Of a DNA stretch of 64,000 nucleotides, positions 51,773 to 62,814 are shown piece by piece. The notes under the pieces are model-generated. The model saw only the letters and a list, made by a program, of their open reading frames with translations, did no database searches and was not told the origin of the DNA. The stretch spans positions 144,817 to 208,816 of the forward strand of contig NZ_JSEP01000010.1 in the NCBI RefSeq assembly GCF_001624695.1, read 5' to 3'. The stretch comes from Labrenzia sp. OB1 (lineage in GTDB: Bacteria; Pseudomonadota; Alphaproteobacteria; Rhizobiales; Stappiaceae). The number at the start of each line of letters is the position of its first letter. Positions within the stretch are counted from its first letter, which is position 1. The translations under genes and the position numbers were made by a program.

Positions 51773-52006
51773 GCTGGCCTGCCTTTCGGGGTGTCTCGAT
51801 AGGAAATCTGGGAAAACTGCCGTGCCTTGGCAGCCAAAGAAACCTGAATCACTTGTGCATATTATCAATATTCGGCATGATGTGAATTGAGCTTACGCCC
51901 TAGCGATCTTAAGCAGGTGTTAACTCTTGCATCTTAAATGCTATGATAGTCGGATTTGGAGCCTTTCCTGTATATCCGCGTTATTGTCATTTAAAGGAAC
52001 TTTATA

Positions 52007-52195
52007 ATGGCAAGGGCCGTGACAGCCGCTAGTCAAGTCTGCCAGTCCGATCTGCATGAGGACAAGCGGTCCAAGCAGACGGGTCATCAGGATGAAACGG
52101 TGCATTTTCCATTGATGTTGGCGAAAAATATCCTCTTCTGGGGATCCATATCGTTGAGCATTTACGCCCTTTATGCACTGGCTTCCGCGCTCTGA
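52007..52195 (+). CDS. Small membrane protein of unknown function
   Basis: 62 residues, with AAAGGAAC 7 nt before the ATG. A polar N-terminal half (with HEDKRSKQTGHQDE) is followed by one TM segment (ILFWGSISLSIYALYALASA). I do not recognise it, but the clean ribosome-binding site, the AT-rich promoter-like region before it and the TM segment make it a plausible real gene. Not linked to neighbours, which run the other way. Confidence 0.55.
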   Translation: MARAVTAASQVCQSDLHEDKRSKQTGHQDETVHFPLMLAKNILFWGSISLSIYALYALASAL

Positions 52196-52264
52196 CGCTG
52201 CCCGGTCACCTGATCGCGCGTCCCGCTTTTTTCTGCACTGAATTCTGTCGAACCCTGACCGGGC

Positions 52265-53425
52265 CTATCTGTCCGCTTCAAGGCGAGCAGTGCCGAAATG
52301 GTTGTCCGGCCGGAAAGTTTCCGGAAGCGGGCGGGCCGGCTCCCGGCCAGTTATTTCCGCGACCAGACACTCGGCGACCAGATGGGCGATGCCGAAGGAA
52401 ATCTTGAACCCGCCGGTTGCCGCGTAGATGGCGTTGAACCCCGGCAGACGGCCGATCAGCGGGTCGCGCTTGTGACAGCGCGGGCGGATTCCGGCCCATT
52501 GGGAAATCACCGCGCGCCCGGCCAGTTGCGGGCAGAAGGCCGTCGCACGCTGTATCAACTCGGCGGAGCGCTCGGGTGAGGCAGTGTTGTCCGTGAACTC
52601 CCGGTCAGACGTGCTGCCGATTGCAACAGAGCCGTCGTCATGGGGCACCACATAAAGCCCGTCACAGTAGATCGCCGGTCTGCCGGCAAGATCCGCGCCT
52701 TCCAGTAGCAGCGCCTGGCCCTTCTCACCGCGCCCGATCCTCTCTCCGGTCAGTGTCTCGATCATATCGAACGCCTGAAATCCACCACTGATGACGAGGC
52801 CTCCGGCCGCGACAGGTTCTGCGCCACCTGACAGCAGAACCTGGCTGGCTGCTTCGTCGAATCCGGTCACTTCCACCCCTTCGATCAAGGTGCCGTGCCG
52901 GCGGACATAGGTGCTGAGGGCGGCAAGGTATGCGCGCGGGGAAATGCGGGCCGCCAGGCTCTCGTAGACGATGCCGAAAGGGGCCGCCTCCGGTGCCAGC
53001 CAGTCCGAACGGCTTCCAGCCCCTTCCACCTGATAGGAGAAACCTGTCTCGTCGGGATGCCAGCGCAATATGCTCTCTTCGGCACGCTCCAGATGATGCT
53101 CGAGCTTGTCCCGGGTGGTCAGCGGCAGAATGCGGCCGCAACGGCGGTAGCCGCAGACAAGGCCGGTCTCCGCTTCCAGTTGCCCGATATGCGCCTCAAG
53201 GCTCGAAAGCGCCTGGAACTGAAACTCCTTCTTCGGGTTCCAGCGCGCCGGCATATGCGGCATCAGCGCGCCGAGCAGCCCGCCGCTCGACCCGGCCCCA
53301 ACACGGTCGGCTTCCAGGACGGCCACCCTGAGACCGGCCCTGATCGCTGCATGGGCCATGGACAGGCCGAAAATACCCGCCCCGGCTATGGCAACGTCGA
53401 ACGGTCCGTCGGAGGTCTGCGCCAT
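52265..53425 (-). CDS. FAD-dependent oxidoreductase, DAO/MnmC(o)-like
   Basis: 386 residues. The FAD dinucleotide motif AGAGIFGLSMAHAA lies at the N-terminus, followed by LEADRVGAGSSGGLLGALMPHMP; the C-terminal IRPRCHKRDPLIGRLPGF and AATGGFKISFGIAHLV segments fit D-amino-acid oxidase-type enzymes and the oxidase half of MnmC. In E. coli, MnmC fuses a tRNA cmnm5U oxidase with a methyltransferase. Here the methyltransferase (MnmD) is the divergent neighbour, which strongly suggests this is the missing half (inference). Alternative: a ThiO-like glycine oxidase. Confidence 0.8.
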   Translation of the reverse strand: MAQTSDGPFDVAIAGAGIFGLSMAHAAIRAGLRVAVLEADRVGAGSSGGLLGALMPHMPARWNPKKEFQFQALSSLEAHIGQLEAETGLVCGYRRCGRILPLTTRDKLEHHLERAEESILRWHPDETGFSYQVEGAGSRSDWLAPEAAPFGIVYESLAARISPRAYLAALSTYVRRHGTLIEGVEVTGFDEAASQVLLSGGAEPVAAGGLVISGGFQAFDMIETLTGERIGRGEKGQALLLEGADLAGRPAIYCDGLYVVPHDDGSVAIGSTSDREFTDNTASPERSAELIQRATAFCPQLAGRAVISQWAGIRPRCHKRDPLIGRLPGFNAIYAATGGFKISFGIAHLVAECLVAEITGREPARPLPETFRPDNHFGTARLEADR

Positions 53426-53540
53426 GTCCGGCGGCTCCTTGTAGATTGATTGTTCAGATTGGCTCTCTTATGAGAGCAGGGCGGTCAAGGCAAAGGCTTT
53501 CGCTTTGCCCTTTTATCGAAAACCGGCAGAAACAGGAACG

Positions 53541-54278
53541 ATGACCACCAAGGCTCCAGATCTGGATTGGCTCGATGGCGATGTGCCCAGGGCGCATGGC
53601 TTCGACGATACCTATTTTTCCAGGGCCGGCGGGCAGGAGGAAACCCGTCACGTGTTCCTGAAAGGCAACGGTTTGCCCGAGCGCCTGCATGGCCGGGACA
53701 CCTTCACGATTGCTGAATTGGGTTTCGGCACCGGGCTCAATTTCCTGACAACGCTCGCCGCCTTGCGAACCATGAGCGATGCGCCCGCGCTCACCTTCCT
53801 GTCCTTTGAGCTTTATCCCATGACGGCCGATCAGCTCCGCCGGGCTCTCGGCGCTTTTCCGGAATTGTCAGAGCTGGCGCAGGACCTCATTGCCGTCTGG
53901 CAGCCGGAACCCGGCTGGAACCGGTTGAATGTTGCCGGTGCACGGCTGCTGATCGGGATTGGCGATGCGCGAGAATTGATACCGGAGGTCCGTCTGCAGG
54001 GATCAGAAAGAGGAGCGGAGGAGGGGAGCATCGCACCCGTCGACGCCTGGTATCTTGACGGGTTCAGCCCCGCGAAGAACCCGGATCTCTGGCACGAGGA
54101 TCTTCTGAAGACCGCAGCAGATCTGACCGCGCCCGGCGGGACGCTGGCGACCTATACCGCCGCCGGTTGGGTCCGCCGCAATCTTCAGGCAGCCGGTTTT
54201 ACGATTGAAAAAACCAGCGGCTTCGCAGGCAAGCGTGAGATGGTTGTCGGTCACAAGCTTGACACCGGAGAGCCTTGA
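53541..54278 (+). CDS. mnmD: tRNA (mnm5s2U34)-methyltransferase MnmD
   Basis: 245 residues from ATG 53541 with AGGAA upstream. The N-terminal DLDWLDGDVPRAHGFDDTYFS and HVFLKGNGLPERLHG segments, AdoMet motif IAELGFGTGLNFL and DAWYLDGFSPAKNPDLW are the MnmC methyltransferase-domain hallmark. It completes mnm5s2U at tRNA position 34. Encoded as a separate protein from the FAD oxidoreductase, which lies divergently 115 nt away. Confidence 0.93.
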   Translation: MTTKAPDLDWLDGDVPRAHGFDDTYFSRAGGQEETRHVFLKGNGLPERLHGRDTFTIAELGFGTGLNFLTTLAALRTMSDAPALTFLSFELYPMTADQLRRALGAFPELSELAQDLIAVWQPEPGWNRLNVAGARLLIGIGDARELIPEVRLQGSERGAEEGSIAPVDAWYLDGFSPAKNPDLWHEDLLKTAADLTAPGGTLATYTAAGWVRRNLQAAGFTIEKTSGFAGKREMVVGHKLDTGEP

Positions 54279-54321
54279 CCGGCCCCTGTCGAAATCGGGG
54301 CTTTTATCTCAGCCGCCTGCG

Positions 54322-55203
54322 TCAGGTCTCCATCGAATCTGCCGCGGCCGCAGTCAGCCACCGGCGGAACTTCTGCATGGCGCCGGTTTCCTCCCGTGAT
54401 TTCAGCCAGGTGAGCCAGTAGCTGCCGGTGCGGGTCGTGGTCCCGAAAGGCTGCACGATCTCTCCGGATCCGATGTGACGGGAGAACATCGAGACCGGGG
54501 CGAGAGCCACGCCTGAACCCTGGGCAGCAGCCTCGACCATCGCCAGCGAACTGTCGAACATCCAGCCGCGGGTTCGGGGCGGCGGCAGCCCGGCAGTCTG
54601 AAACCACATGGCCCATTCATCCATTCGGTAGGATCTCAGCAGGGGTTCGTGCAACAGGTCCACCGGGCGCGTGAGGCGCGCTGCGGTCTCCGGTGCACAA
54701 AGCGGAGCAAGCGGGGCATCCATGAGTTTCTCCGCATTGGTCGCGTGCCAGGCGCCATCGCCGAAGCGAATGAAACAGTCCAGCCCGTCGACGAGCATGT
54801 CCGCGCGGTTGTTGTTGGTCTTCAGGCGAAGGTCGATATGCGGATGGGCCTCGGCAAACTGCTGCAGGCGCGGCAGCAGCCAGCCGGTGGCGAACGAACC
54901 GACCACGCCGACTGTCAGCACTTCGCGGAAATTACCGTCCTCGAAGCGGCTGAGCGCCGCGCTCATCCGCCGGAAGGCGTCGGTGAGAACCGGCAGCAGC
55001 GCATGCCCCTCGTCAGTCAGCACAACGCCGCGCGGCAGGCGCTCGAACAGTGAGACCTGCAGCACGTCTTCCAGCGCCTTCACCTGATGGCTGATCGCCG
55101 TCTGGGAGACGCGCAGCTCCAGCCCCGCGCGGGTGAAGCTGCTGAGCCGCGCGGAAGCCTCAAAAGCCCGCAGCGCGTTCAGCGGCAATTTCGATACGTC
55201 CAT
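54322..55203 (-). CDS. ampR: AmpR-like LysR-type regulator of the beta-lactamase
   Basis: 293 residues. The N-terminus (LPLNALRAFEASARLSSFTR then RVSQTAISHQVKALE and LFERLPRGVVLTDEG) closely follows AmpR of other bacteria. AmpR senses muropeptides and controls the divergent beta-lactamase. The effector domain follows from about residue 95. It is divergent from the beta-lactamase with a 162-nt control region, the usual ampR-bla arrangement. Confidence 0.88.
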   Translation of the reverse strand: MDVSKLPLNALRAFEASARLSSFTRAGLELRVSQTAISHQVKALEDVLQVSLFERLPRGVVLTDEGHALLPVLTDAFRRMSAALSRFEDGNFREVLTVGVVGSFATGWLLPRLQQFAEAHPHIDLRLKTNNNRADMLVDGLDCFIRFGDGAWHATNAEKLMDAPLAPLCAPETAARLTRPVDLLHEPLLRSYRMDEWAMWFQTAGLPPPRTRGWMFDSSLAMVEAAAQGSGVALAPVSMFSRHIGSGEIVQPFGTTTRTGSYWLTWLKSREETGAMQKFRRWLTAAAADSMET

Positions 55204-55244
55204 GATTGTCTCCGGAAGGCCATATTTTTCTCATGTCTGATCGT

Positions 55245-55265
55245 ATTAATGGTCATTTGCGTAAT
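55245..55265. promoter_or_regulatory. Candidate AmpR binding site
   Basis: ATTA (55245-55248) and TAAT (55262-55265) form an interrupted inverted repeat in the AT-rich stretch between ampR and bla. LysR proteins bind such sites, usually around a T-N11-A core; the match here is weak. Position in the divergent promoter region is the main support. Confidence 0.3.
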
Positions 55266-55365
55266 GACTGTGGCAACGGCAAGGTCGGAAAACCTTGAGC
55301 CGTACGCACCGCATTGGCTGACGCGGGCGGCAGGGTGAATGCAACAGACAACAAGAGGTTTTCAG

Positions 55366-56259
55366 ATGATGAACCGGAAGCGCCGCAGTGCGTTGAGCCT
55401 TGCGCTTGCCTTTTTCACGGTTGCCCCCGGGTGGGTCACTACCGCCGCCGCCGATTTCGATCCCGCACCGCTGGCAAGTGCCGTAGACGATATTGCCGCT
55501 CGTCTGCCGGCCAGGGTCGGCGTTGCGGTGATCGATACGCAGAGCGGGACCCGCTGGTCGTACAGGGGGGACGAGCGGTTTCCCTCCAACAGCACCTTCA
55601 AGGCCTTCCTGTGTGCCGCGCTTCTGGATGCCGGAGCGCGAGGGGTCGCGGATCCAGACCGCAGTGTGACGATCCGCCGGAGCGACATCGTCTCCTATTC
55701 GCCGGTGACGGAAAAACACATCGACGGGAACGCGTTCACCATCCGAGACCTGTGCGAGATCACGGTGACGATCAGCGACAACACGGCAGCGAACTTCGTG
55801 CTGAAGGAGATCGGCGGGCCACAGGCCGTGACAGATTATCTGCGCGGCATCGGAGACGCGGTCACCCGGGTGGACCGAATGGAACCGGACTCCAACACCG
55901 GCATTCCTGGCGATGACAGAGATACGACAAGTCCGAACGCGGCGGCCGAAACGCTTGAAAAACTCGTGCTTGAAAAGACATTGCCCGATGACGCCCGGCG
56001 CGCGCTCACCGGTTGGTTGATGGGCAACAAGGTCGGGGATGCCACCTTGCGTGCCGGGCTCCCGGACGGCTGGCGGATCGCCGACAAGACCGGCGCCGGC
56101 GCGAACGGATCGCGCAACAACATCGCGGTGATCTGGCCGGAAGGGCGCAAGCCCGTGGTAATCGCGGTTTACATCACCGGAACGACCGCTTCCTTAGAGG
56201 CGCGCAACAGCGCCATCGCTGAAATCGGCGCAGCGCTTGCCGGCAGTCTTGTCGATTGA
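55366..56259 (+). CDS. Class A beta-lactamase
   Basis: 297 residues from ATG 55366 with AGAGG 7 nt upstream. A signal peptide (ALSLALAFFTVAPGWVTTAAA) precedes the mature enzyme. Active-site elements are complete: STFK (Ser76, Lys79), SDN (137-139), Glu173 in RMEPDSN and KTG (241-243). It would hydrolyse penicillins and possibly early cephalosporins; the residue before the catalytic Ser is Asn, not the Cys seen in KPC-type carbapenemases. Chromosomal context and the divergent AmpR suggest an intrinsic, inducible enzyme rather than an acquired one. Confidence 0.95.
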   Translation: MMNRKRRSALSLALAFFTVAPGWVTTAAADFDPAPLASAVDDIAARLPARVGVAVIDTQSGTRWSYRGDERFPSNSTFKAFLCAALLDAGARGVADPDRSVTIRRSDIVSYSPVTEKHIDGNAFTIRDLCEITVTISDNTAANFVLKEIGGPQAVTDYLRGIGDAVTRVDRMEPDSNTGIPGDDRDTTSPNAAAETLEKLVLEKTLPDDARRALTGWLMGNKVGDATLRAGLPDGWRIADKTGAGANGSRNNIAVIWPEGRKPVVIAVYITGTTASLEARNSAIAEIGAALAGSLVD

Positions 56260-56268
56260 ACAGCTTTC

Positions 56269-56294
56269 CCGGGCGGGTTCTGTAACCCGCCCGG
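56269..56294 (+). terminator. Hairpin terminator after the beta-lactamase
   Basis: CCGGGCGGGTT-CTGT-AACCCGCCCGG forms a perfect 11-bp stem 10 nt after the bla stop. The T-rich tail is short (CTTTCCC after AGG), so termination efficiency is uncertain, but the stem is very stable. Confidence 0.7.
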
Positions 56295-56339
56295 AGGCTT
56301 TCCCGAGCCTGTCAGTATTTCATGCCGAAGGAGAGTTTC

Positions 56340-56693
56340 TTGTCTGATTGCAAACCGGCCCGGATCCTGGTCCTGGGTGCCATTATCCTGGGAGGCGCCA
56401 TATCCGCCTCGGATGCATTGGAAACGCGGGACGCGCGGCGGGCGCGAAACTGTGACTACTACCGCGAGATGGTCCGTTATGCGCTTGAAAGCATCGACGG
56501 GAAATCCCTGACGCCGGGATTTGTCGAGGAACATGATGCCTTCATCGACGGCGGATGCCTGGCCACAAGTCCGGCCTGCCCGATATCTCCGGTGGATTTC
56601 GCCTTTGCCGATATGCTGCTCATGATGACGGTCAGCGCGAACATGGGCAGCACTTTCACACCGTTCTGGTGTCCGGTGAAAAAACACGGATGA
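56340..56693 (+). CDS. Hypothetical exported small protein
   Basis: About 117 residues from the TTG at 56340, with AAGGAG 6-7 nt before it; an ATG at 56322 is in frame but has no site. A hydrophobic N-terminal segment (ARILVLGAIILGGAISASDA) suggests export. The mature part has Cys residues (NCDYYREM, GGCLATSPACPISP, FWCPVKK), possibly disulfide-linked. Family not recognised. It lies between two terminator-like or intergenic regions, so it may be its own unit. Confidence 0.55.
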   Translation: MSDCKPARILVLGAIILGGAISASDALETRDARRARNCDYYREMVRYALESIDGKSLTPGFVEEHDAFIDGGCLATSPACPISPVDFAFADMLLMMTVSANMGSTFTPFWCPVKKHG

Positions 56694-56770
56694 AGCGCCC
56701 CGGCAAGGGGGCGCCTTCCTCAAGGCAGATCCGGTCCGCTCATCGGAACGTTTTCCAGGCCTGACGCGGG

Positions 56771-57724
56771 TCAGCCCATTTCCGGAACCGGCGTCACCGC
56801 CTTGCCGGTCTCGAACCAGCTTTTCAGGTTGTCGACCACCAGTTGGCCCATGGCGTTGCGGGTCGCCTGAGAGGCGGAGCCGACGTGGGGCAGCAACGTG
56901 ACCCGGGGAAGCTGCATCAGTTTTTCCGGCACGTTGGGTTCGTCCTCGAAGACATCCAGCCCAGCGCCATGGATCGTACCCTTTTCAAGCGCAGCGATCA
57001 GCGCTTCCTCGTCGACCACGGTGCCCCGGCCGATATTGATCAATATGCCTTCAGGCCCCAGAGCCTCAAGCACCTCGGCGTTGACGGCATGGTTCGTTGC
57101 CGCACCGCCGGGCGCCACCACCATCAGCGTGTCGCAGGCGGCCGCCAGTTCTTTCAGGGTGGGGTGATAGGGATAGTTCACATCTTCCTGCCGGTTGCGG
57201 CCGTAATAATGTACCTCGAGATCGAACGCCTCCGCGCGTCTGGCAATCGCCTTGCCGATGCGTCCAAGCCCGAAAATCCCGAGCTTCCGGCCCTGAAGCG
57301 TTGCCTGGCTCAGCGGGTAGGCGCCTTCGCTGGCCCACTTGCCGTCGCGCAGCCAGGTTTCGGCCTGGCCAAGTTCCCTAACCGTCATCAGCAGCAGGCC
57401 GAGCGCCGTATCGGCGACTTCGCTGGTCAGCACGTCCGGAGTATGGGTGACCATCACCTTGGCGGCGAGGCAGTCGCCGGTGTTGATGTGATCGTAGCCG
57501 ACTCCGAAGCTGGAGATGATTTCCGCGTTCGGAAGATTGGCAAGAAACGCCGCATCCATCTTGCCGCCCATTGCTGCCACACCGCGGATCTTTTCGCCGA
57601 CCTCCTTCAGCAGCGCGTCCGGGTCATCGGCCTTGAACAGCTTGTGAACAACGAACTCCGCGTCCAGCTTTTGCTGCACAAGCGGGGGCATCGGGCGGGG
57701 CATCAGAATTTCAACGGGTGTCAT
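56771..57724 (-). CDS. D-isomer 2-hydroxyacid dehydrogenase (glyoxylate/hydroxypyruvate reductase-like)
   Basis: 317 residues from ATG 57724 (MTPVEILMPRPM); upstream codons are not conserved. The NAD(P) motif GLGRIGKAIARRAEAF, catalytic Arg in NIGRGTVVDEE, Glu in GLDVFEDEP and His in LLPHVGSA are all present. The family reduces glyoxylate, hydroxypyruvate or keto acids. Convergent with the preceding exported protein gene and divergent from ettA; the 413-bp gap to ettA has no gene. Confidence 0.9.
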   Translation of the reverse strand: MTPVEILMPRPMPPLVQQKLDAEFVVHKLFKADDPDALLKEVGEKIRGVAAMGGKMDAAFLANLPNAEIISSFGVGYDHINTGDCLAAKVMVTHTPDVLTSEVADTALGLLLMTVRELGQAETWLRDGKWASEGAYPLSQATLQGRKLGIFGLGRIGKAIARRAEAFDLEVHYYGRNRQEDVNYPYHPTLKELAAACDTLMVVAPGGAATNHAVNAEVLEALGPEGILINIGRGTVVDEEALIAALEKGTIHGAGLDVFEDEPNVPEKLMQLPRVTLLPHVGSASQATRNAMGQLVVDNLKSWFETGKAVTPVPEMG

Positions 57725-58137
57725 GGTGGATCCGGTGGAATGGGGATTTGGAAAGAAAGTGTTCGACAAGTTTAAGGGCAACCGCACCGGGAAAAAAGGC
57801 CCAATTGCTCTACTGGGGTACGGTTGTTTCAGGTCCGGGCGGGAATACGCAGCGGCATATTGCGTTTCAGTGTCTAGCCGGACAGGCGACGGGATGCCGG
57901 ACGCCGACGCTGAAACCAACATATTTTGTAATGTTGGCGGGGTGTCTTGAAACAGGCATTCGCCGGGTTCAAGCTGGCGCACCGGTTTCCGGACCCAGGC
58001 CCGCACTGGGGATTTCTCGAACCGGGGCGCTTTCTAATCCGTCTTCCCCCATTGCCCCGGACGGTCATTTCCCCTAAAAGACCCCGCAGCAATCCAGAGA
58101 ATCCCGATAGTTTTTTCAAGTGGAGAAGCGGAGCCCC

Positions 58138-59787
<1,650 letters not shown>

Positions 59788-59813
59788 TCCGGGACGGCGC
59801 TGGCTCATTCGGG

Positions 59814-59848
59814 AAAGGCGGTCCAAAGGGCTGCCTTTTCTGCTTTTG
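59814..59848 (+). terminator. Probable terminator after ettA
   Basis: AAAGGC and GCCTTT arms (59814-59819 and 59833-59838) form a 6-bp stem followed by T-rich TTCTGCTTTT, 27 nt after the ettA stop. Confidence 0.5.
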
Positions 59849-59918
59849 AGGCCTGAACTCCATCCTTTGCACGGGACCTGACGGTTTCCGGCGCGATGCA
59901 AGAGGGGCGATAGCGATC

Positions 59919-62000
59919 ATGGCGATGTTGCAGCGAGCCCGACGGGCTGCCACCGGCCTGTTGCGTCTCGACCCCGGCGCCATTCGCCTCGTGCGCGGCG
60001 TCGATCTGATGCTGACCATTCTTGCCGCCGTCGCCCTGGCGGAATGGTTCGGCCAGTTTGTAACTACCGTCCCGGCGTTCACGCTGGCTGTCGTGACGGC
60101 GTTTCCGGCTGCGTTCTGCATTCTGTTCACCCCGGTTTCGACCCGCAAGCAGGAAGCGGCGGATATCCTCCGGCTGGGCCTGATCATTGCCGGCGTTTCC
60201 GCAGTCGGGGCCATGGCCGTCAGCCTGTCTGGAAGTTTAGCGCCGATTGCGCTGCAGATCCTTTGGGTCTTGGCGATTGCTGCCGGCTTCGCGCTGGACG
60301 GGCTCGGAGGTTTCTGGCAACGCGGCGGCCGTGTCGTTGCGATGTCCTGGCTGCTTGTGATTCTTTTCAGCGAGTCTCACGCCCCGGGCGTTTGGCTGCC
60401 CGTCATGGCGGTCGTGGGAACAGCCGTTGCGATTTGTATCCGCATTCTCCTGTGGCGGCCTTCGCCCGAAAGAACCTACCTGAGAATCGAGAATGTGTTC
60501 CGGAGGACCCTCGCCGAGCAGCTCGAAGGGATAATCCTCGGGGAAGACGCGCACGCAACGGCTAAGAGCGGGGCGTCGGCGGAGCTGGCGACGCTCAGAA
60601 CGGAACTGCGGCTCTCCGCCGGTTTGCTTGACCGGAAGACCGCCGTCACGGGCCTGTCGCCGGAAGCCGCGGTTATGCTGCAACTGGCTCTCGAGGTCGT
60701 GCGGGATGCTGCATTGCAGCTCTCGCCAGACGGCCGCACCTGGCTTGCGCGTAAATCCGGTTTTCGCGAAACGGTGTTTCGGCTCCGCGATCGCATTGCA
60801 GAGGGGAACGGGTCCACGCCGCCCGACGAGGACTGGACACAGAATGTCGATGCGCTTTCGCGTGACGACCGGTTTCAGGTCATCAGAATCGCGCAGGCAT
60901 TCCGCAGGCTCTCGTTGCTTTCATCGAAAGGCGCGCCGCTTGCGTCTCTCGCTCCCGGGGCTGCGGACGAGACGGCGGAGAGGTTCTGGCGGAAGCTTTC
61001 CTGGCGTCTTGCATTGCAAGCCGCGGTCGCCGCATCTGTCGGCTACGGAGTTGCGGCCTATTTCGACCTGAACCATGCCTACTGGGTCACGCTCACGATC
61101 ATCATCATCCTGACCAACAGTCTTGGCATGACCATCCGCAAGTCTGTGCAAAGGACGGTCGGAACGGCCGCGGGAGTTCTGATTGCGCTGACTGTCGATC
61201 CTCTGTTGTCGGGATATCCGGATATTCGGCTCACCCTCGTGATCCTGTCGATCCCGGCCGTCATCGTGTTCGTTGACCGGAATTACGCCATTGCGGCGGG
61301 CTTCATCAGTTTCATGGTCATGGTCGGCCTGCAGACACTGGAGCATTTTCCGCTCATCGAGTTCTGGGCCCGCCTTTACGACACGATGATCGGAGCGGCG
61401 GTCGGTCTGTCCGTCGCCTGGCTGCTGTTTCCCGTGCGCACCGGGCAAAGCGTTCATGACCTCACCACCTCCTACCTGGCCTCCTGCGTGCAATTCCTCA
61501 CGGCTCCGAGCCGGTCCGAGGAGGAGGAGCGAAACGCCTATGCCCGGTTGAACGACACGGCTTCCCGGCTGGTTTCAGCAGCCGGCTCCTACCGCACGGA
61601 GCATGCGCCCTGGTCGTCCTTTTCGAATGCATCGAGCGGCCTTGATGTCATGGTCATTGTTCTGGCCGACTATCTCGTGCTGTACCGCGAGGCGCGGGCA
61701 ACCGTTCTCGGCGAGGCCGGAGAGCGGCAGCCGGATCCGGCGGTCGTGCCGATTGTCACCCGGATGGACAATCGCCTGAGGGCCGAATTCGAAGCCGTGC
61801 TCGAGGGACGGGAAAAGCAGACAGACCCGGCGCTGATCGAAGACTGGATGGCGGCCATGCCCGAGACGGCGACCGAAGGATCCGGGATCATGGTCGACTG
61901 GGTCGCGATGCTCTATTACGCCCGCAAGGTCGTGCAAAGCCTGGATGGTTTGCGACAGGACGGCATGTGGAACAGCGCTGTCGCCAACGCGTTGCGCTGA
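59919..62000 (+). CDS. FUSC/YccS-like membrane transporter (aromatic acid exporter type)
   Basis: 693 residues. Two blocks of hydrophobic segments (residues ~30-190 and ~365-510) flank a soluble middle region, the layout of FUSC/FusC-type (AaeB/YccS) proteins. The second block (LALQAAVAASVGYGVAAYFDL...YWVTLTIIIILTNSLGMTIRKS in parts) is typical of the family. Members export aromatic acids or related compounds; the substrate is unknown. It stands alone on the plus strand. Confidence 0.85.
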   Translation: MAMLQRARRAATGLLRLDPGAIRLVRGVDLMLTILAAVALAEWFGQFVTTVPAFTLAVVTAFPAAFCILFTPVSTRKQEAADILRLGLIIAGVSAVGAMAVSLSGSLAPIALQILWVLAIAAGFALDGLGGFWQRGGRVVAMSWLLVILFSESHAPGVWLPVMAVVGTAVAICIRILLWRPSPERTYLRIENVFRRTLAEQLEGIILGEDAHATAKSGASAELATLRTELRLSAGLLDRKTAVTGLSPEAAVMLQLALEVVRDAALQLSPDGRTWLARKSGFRETVFRLRDRIAEGNGSTPPDEDWTQNVDALSRDDRFQVIRIAQAFRRLSLLSSKGAPLASLAPGAADETAERFWRKLSWRLALQAAVAASVGYGVAAYFDLNHAYWVTLTIIIILTNSLGMTIRKSVQRTVGTAAGVLIALTVDPLLSGYPDIRLTLVILSIPAVIVFVDRNYAIAAGFISFMVMVGLQTLEHFPLIEFWARLYDTMIGAAVGLSVAWLLFPVRTGQSVHDLTTSYLASCVQFLTAPSRSEEEERNAYARLNDTASRLVSAAGSYRTEHAPWSSFSNASSGLDVMVIVLADYLVLYREARATVLGEAGERQPDPAVVPIVTRMDNRLRAEFEAVLEGREKQTDPALIEDWMAAMPETATEGSGIMVDWVAMLYYARKVVQSLDGLRQDGMWNSAVANALR

Positions 62001-62151
62001 GGGGCTCCAGGCAAGCGGTGGACTGACTTCGCGGCGACGCCTCGTGTTCGCCCGATCGATCAAAGAAACCGATCGAAACATCAATGAGTTTTGCTGGTCT
62101 GGGCAGGTTCTCCGGCTTAAAGTCGTACCCGAAAACGCACAGGAGATCTGT

Positions 62152-62769
62152 ATGACAGACCAACTCGCACTCTGGCCTGACGACATCAAGGTAGCGCCAA
62201 AATTCAAGGCGACCGGCAGGGTGGAGAGTATATACCGGACACCGTCACCGGAGGATTTCCAGACCGAGGCCGTCGATGCCCTGGAACTGACGCTCGAGGG
62301 TATTCCGGGCGACAGGCACTCCGGGTTCACCAGGAAATCGGGTGGCCGGGAGCCCTGGTATCCGCGTGGAACGGAAATGTGCAACGAAAGACAGGTTTCC
62401 CTGCTTTCGGTCGAGGAACTTGGTCTGATCGCGGAACGCATGGAGCTTGAAGACGTCAAGGCAGAATGGATCGGCGGCAACATTCTGGTCTCCGGGATCG
62501 CCAATTTCACCCGCATGCCGCCGCGCACCCGCCTGGTCTTCGAAGGTGGCGCCGTGATTCGCGTCGATGGCGACAACACACCCTGCCGGTTCGCCGGGGC
62601 GGCGATTGCCGCCCGCAATCCCGGACGGGAGGGACTGGATCTCCTGTTTCCGCAAAAGGCCGCAGGATTGCGAGGACTGGTGGGATTTGTCGAAAAACCT
62701 GGCAGTATCACCGCTGGGCAGGCGGTGACGGCGCATATTCCCGAGCAATGGATTTACCCCCGCACCTGA
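62152..62769 (+). CDS. MOSC-domain protein
   Basis: 205 residues from ATG 62152 with AGGAGATCT upstream. Short N-terminal strand (GRVESIYRTPS) and the GIPGDRHSGF motif, then NERQVSLLSVEEL and a C-terminal GDNTPCRFAGAAI segment, whose Cys is the conserved MOSC cysteine that binds sulfur-carrying cofactors. MOSC proteins bind a molybdenum-cofactor sulfur or act in sulfur transfer and amidoxime reduction. The beta-strand N-terminal domain is absent, so it is a stand-alone MOSC protein. Confidence 0.85.
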   Translation: MTDQLALWPDDIKVAPKFKATGRVESIYRTPSPEDFQTEAVDALELTLEGIPGDRHSGFTRKSGGREPWYPRGTEMCNERQVSLLSVEELGLIAERMELEDVKAEWIGGNILVSGIANFTRMPPRTRLVFEGGAVIRVDGDNTPCRFAGAAIAARNPGREGLDLLFPQKAAGLRGLVGFVEKPGSITAGQAVTAHIPEQWIYPRT

Positions 62770-62814
62770 GAGAGTACTCTGATCGGCATGTTTGACCTGC
62801 CGAAGTAGACTTCC

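Noticed and set aside
55366..56259. Carbapenemase assignment of the class A beta-lactamase
   Set aside because: The residue before the catalytic Ser is Asn and no KPC-like Cys is seen; motifs only support a general class A enzyme.
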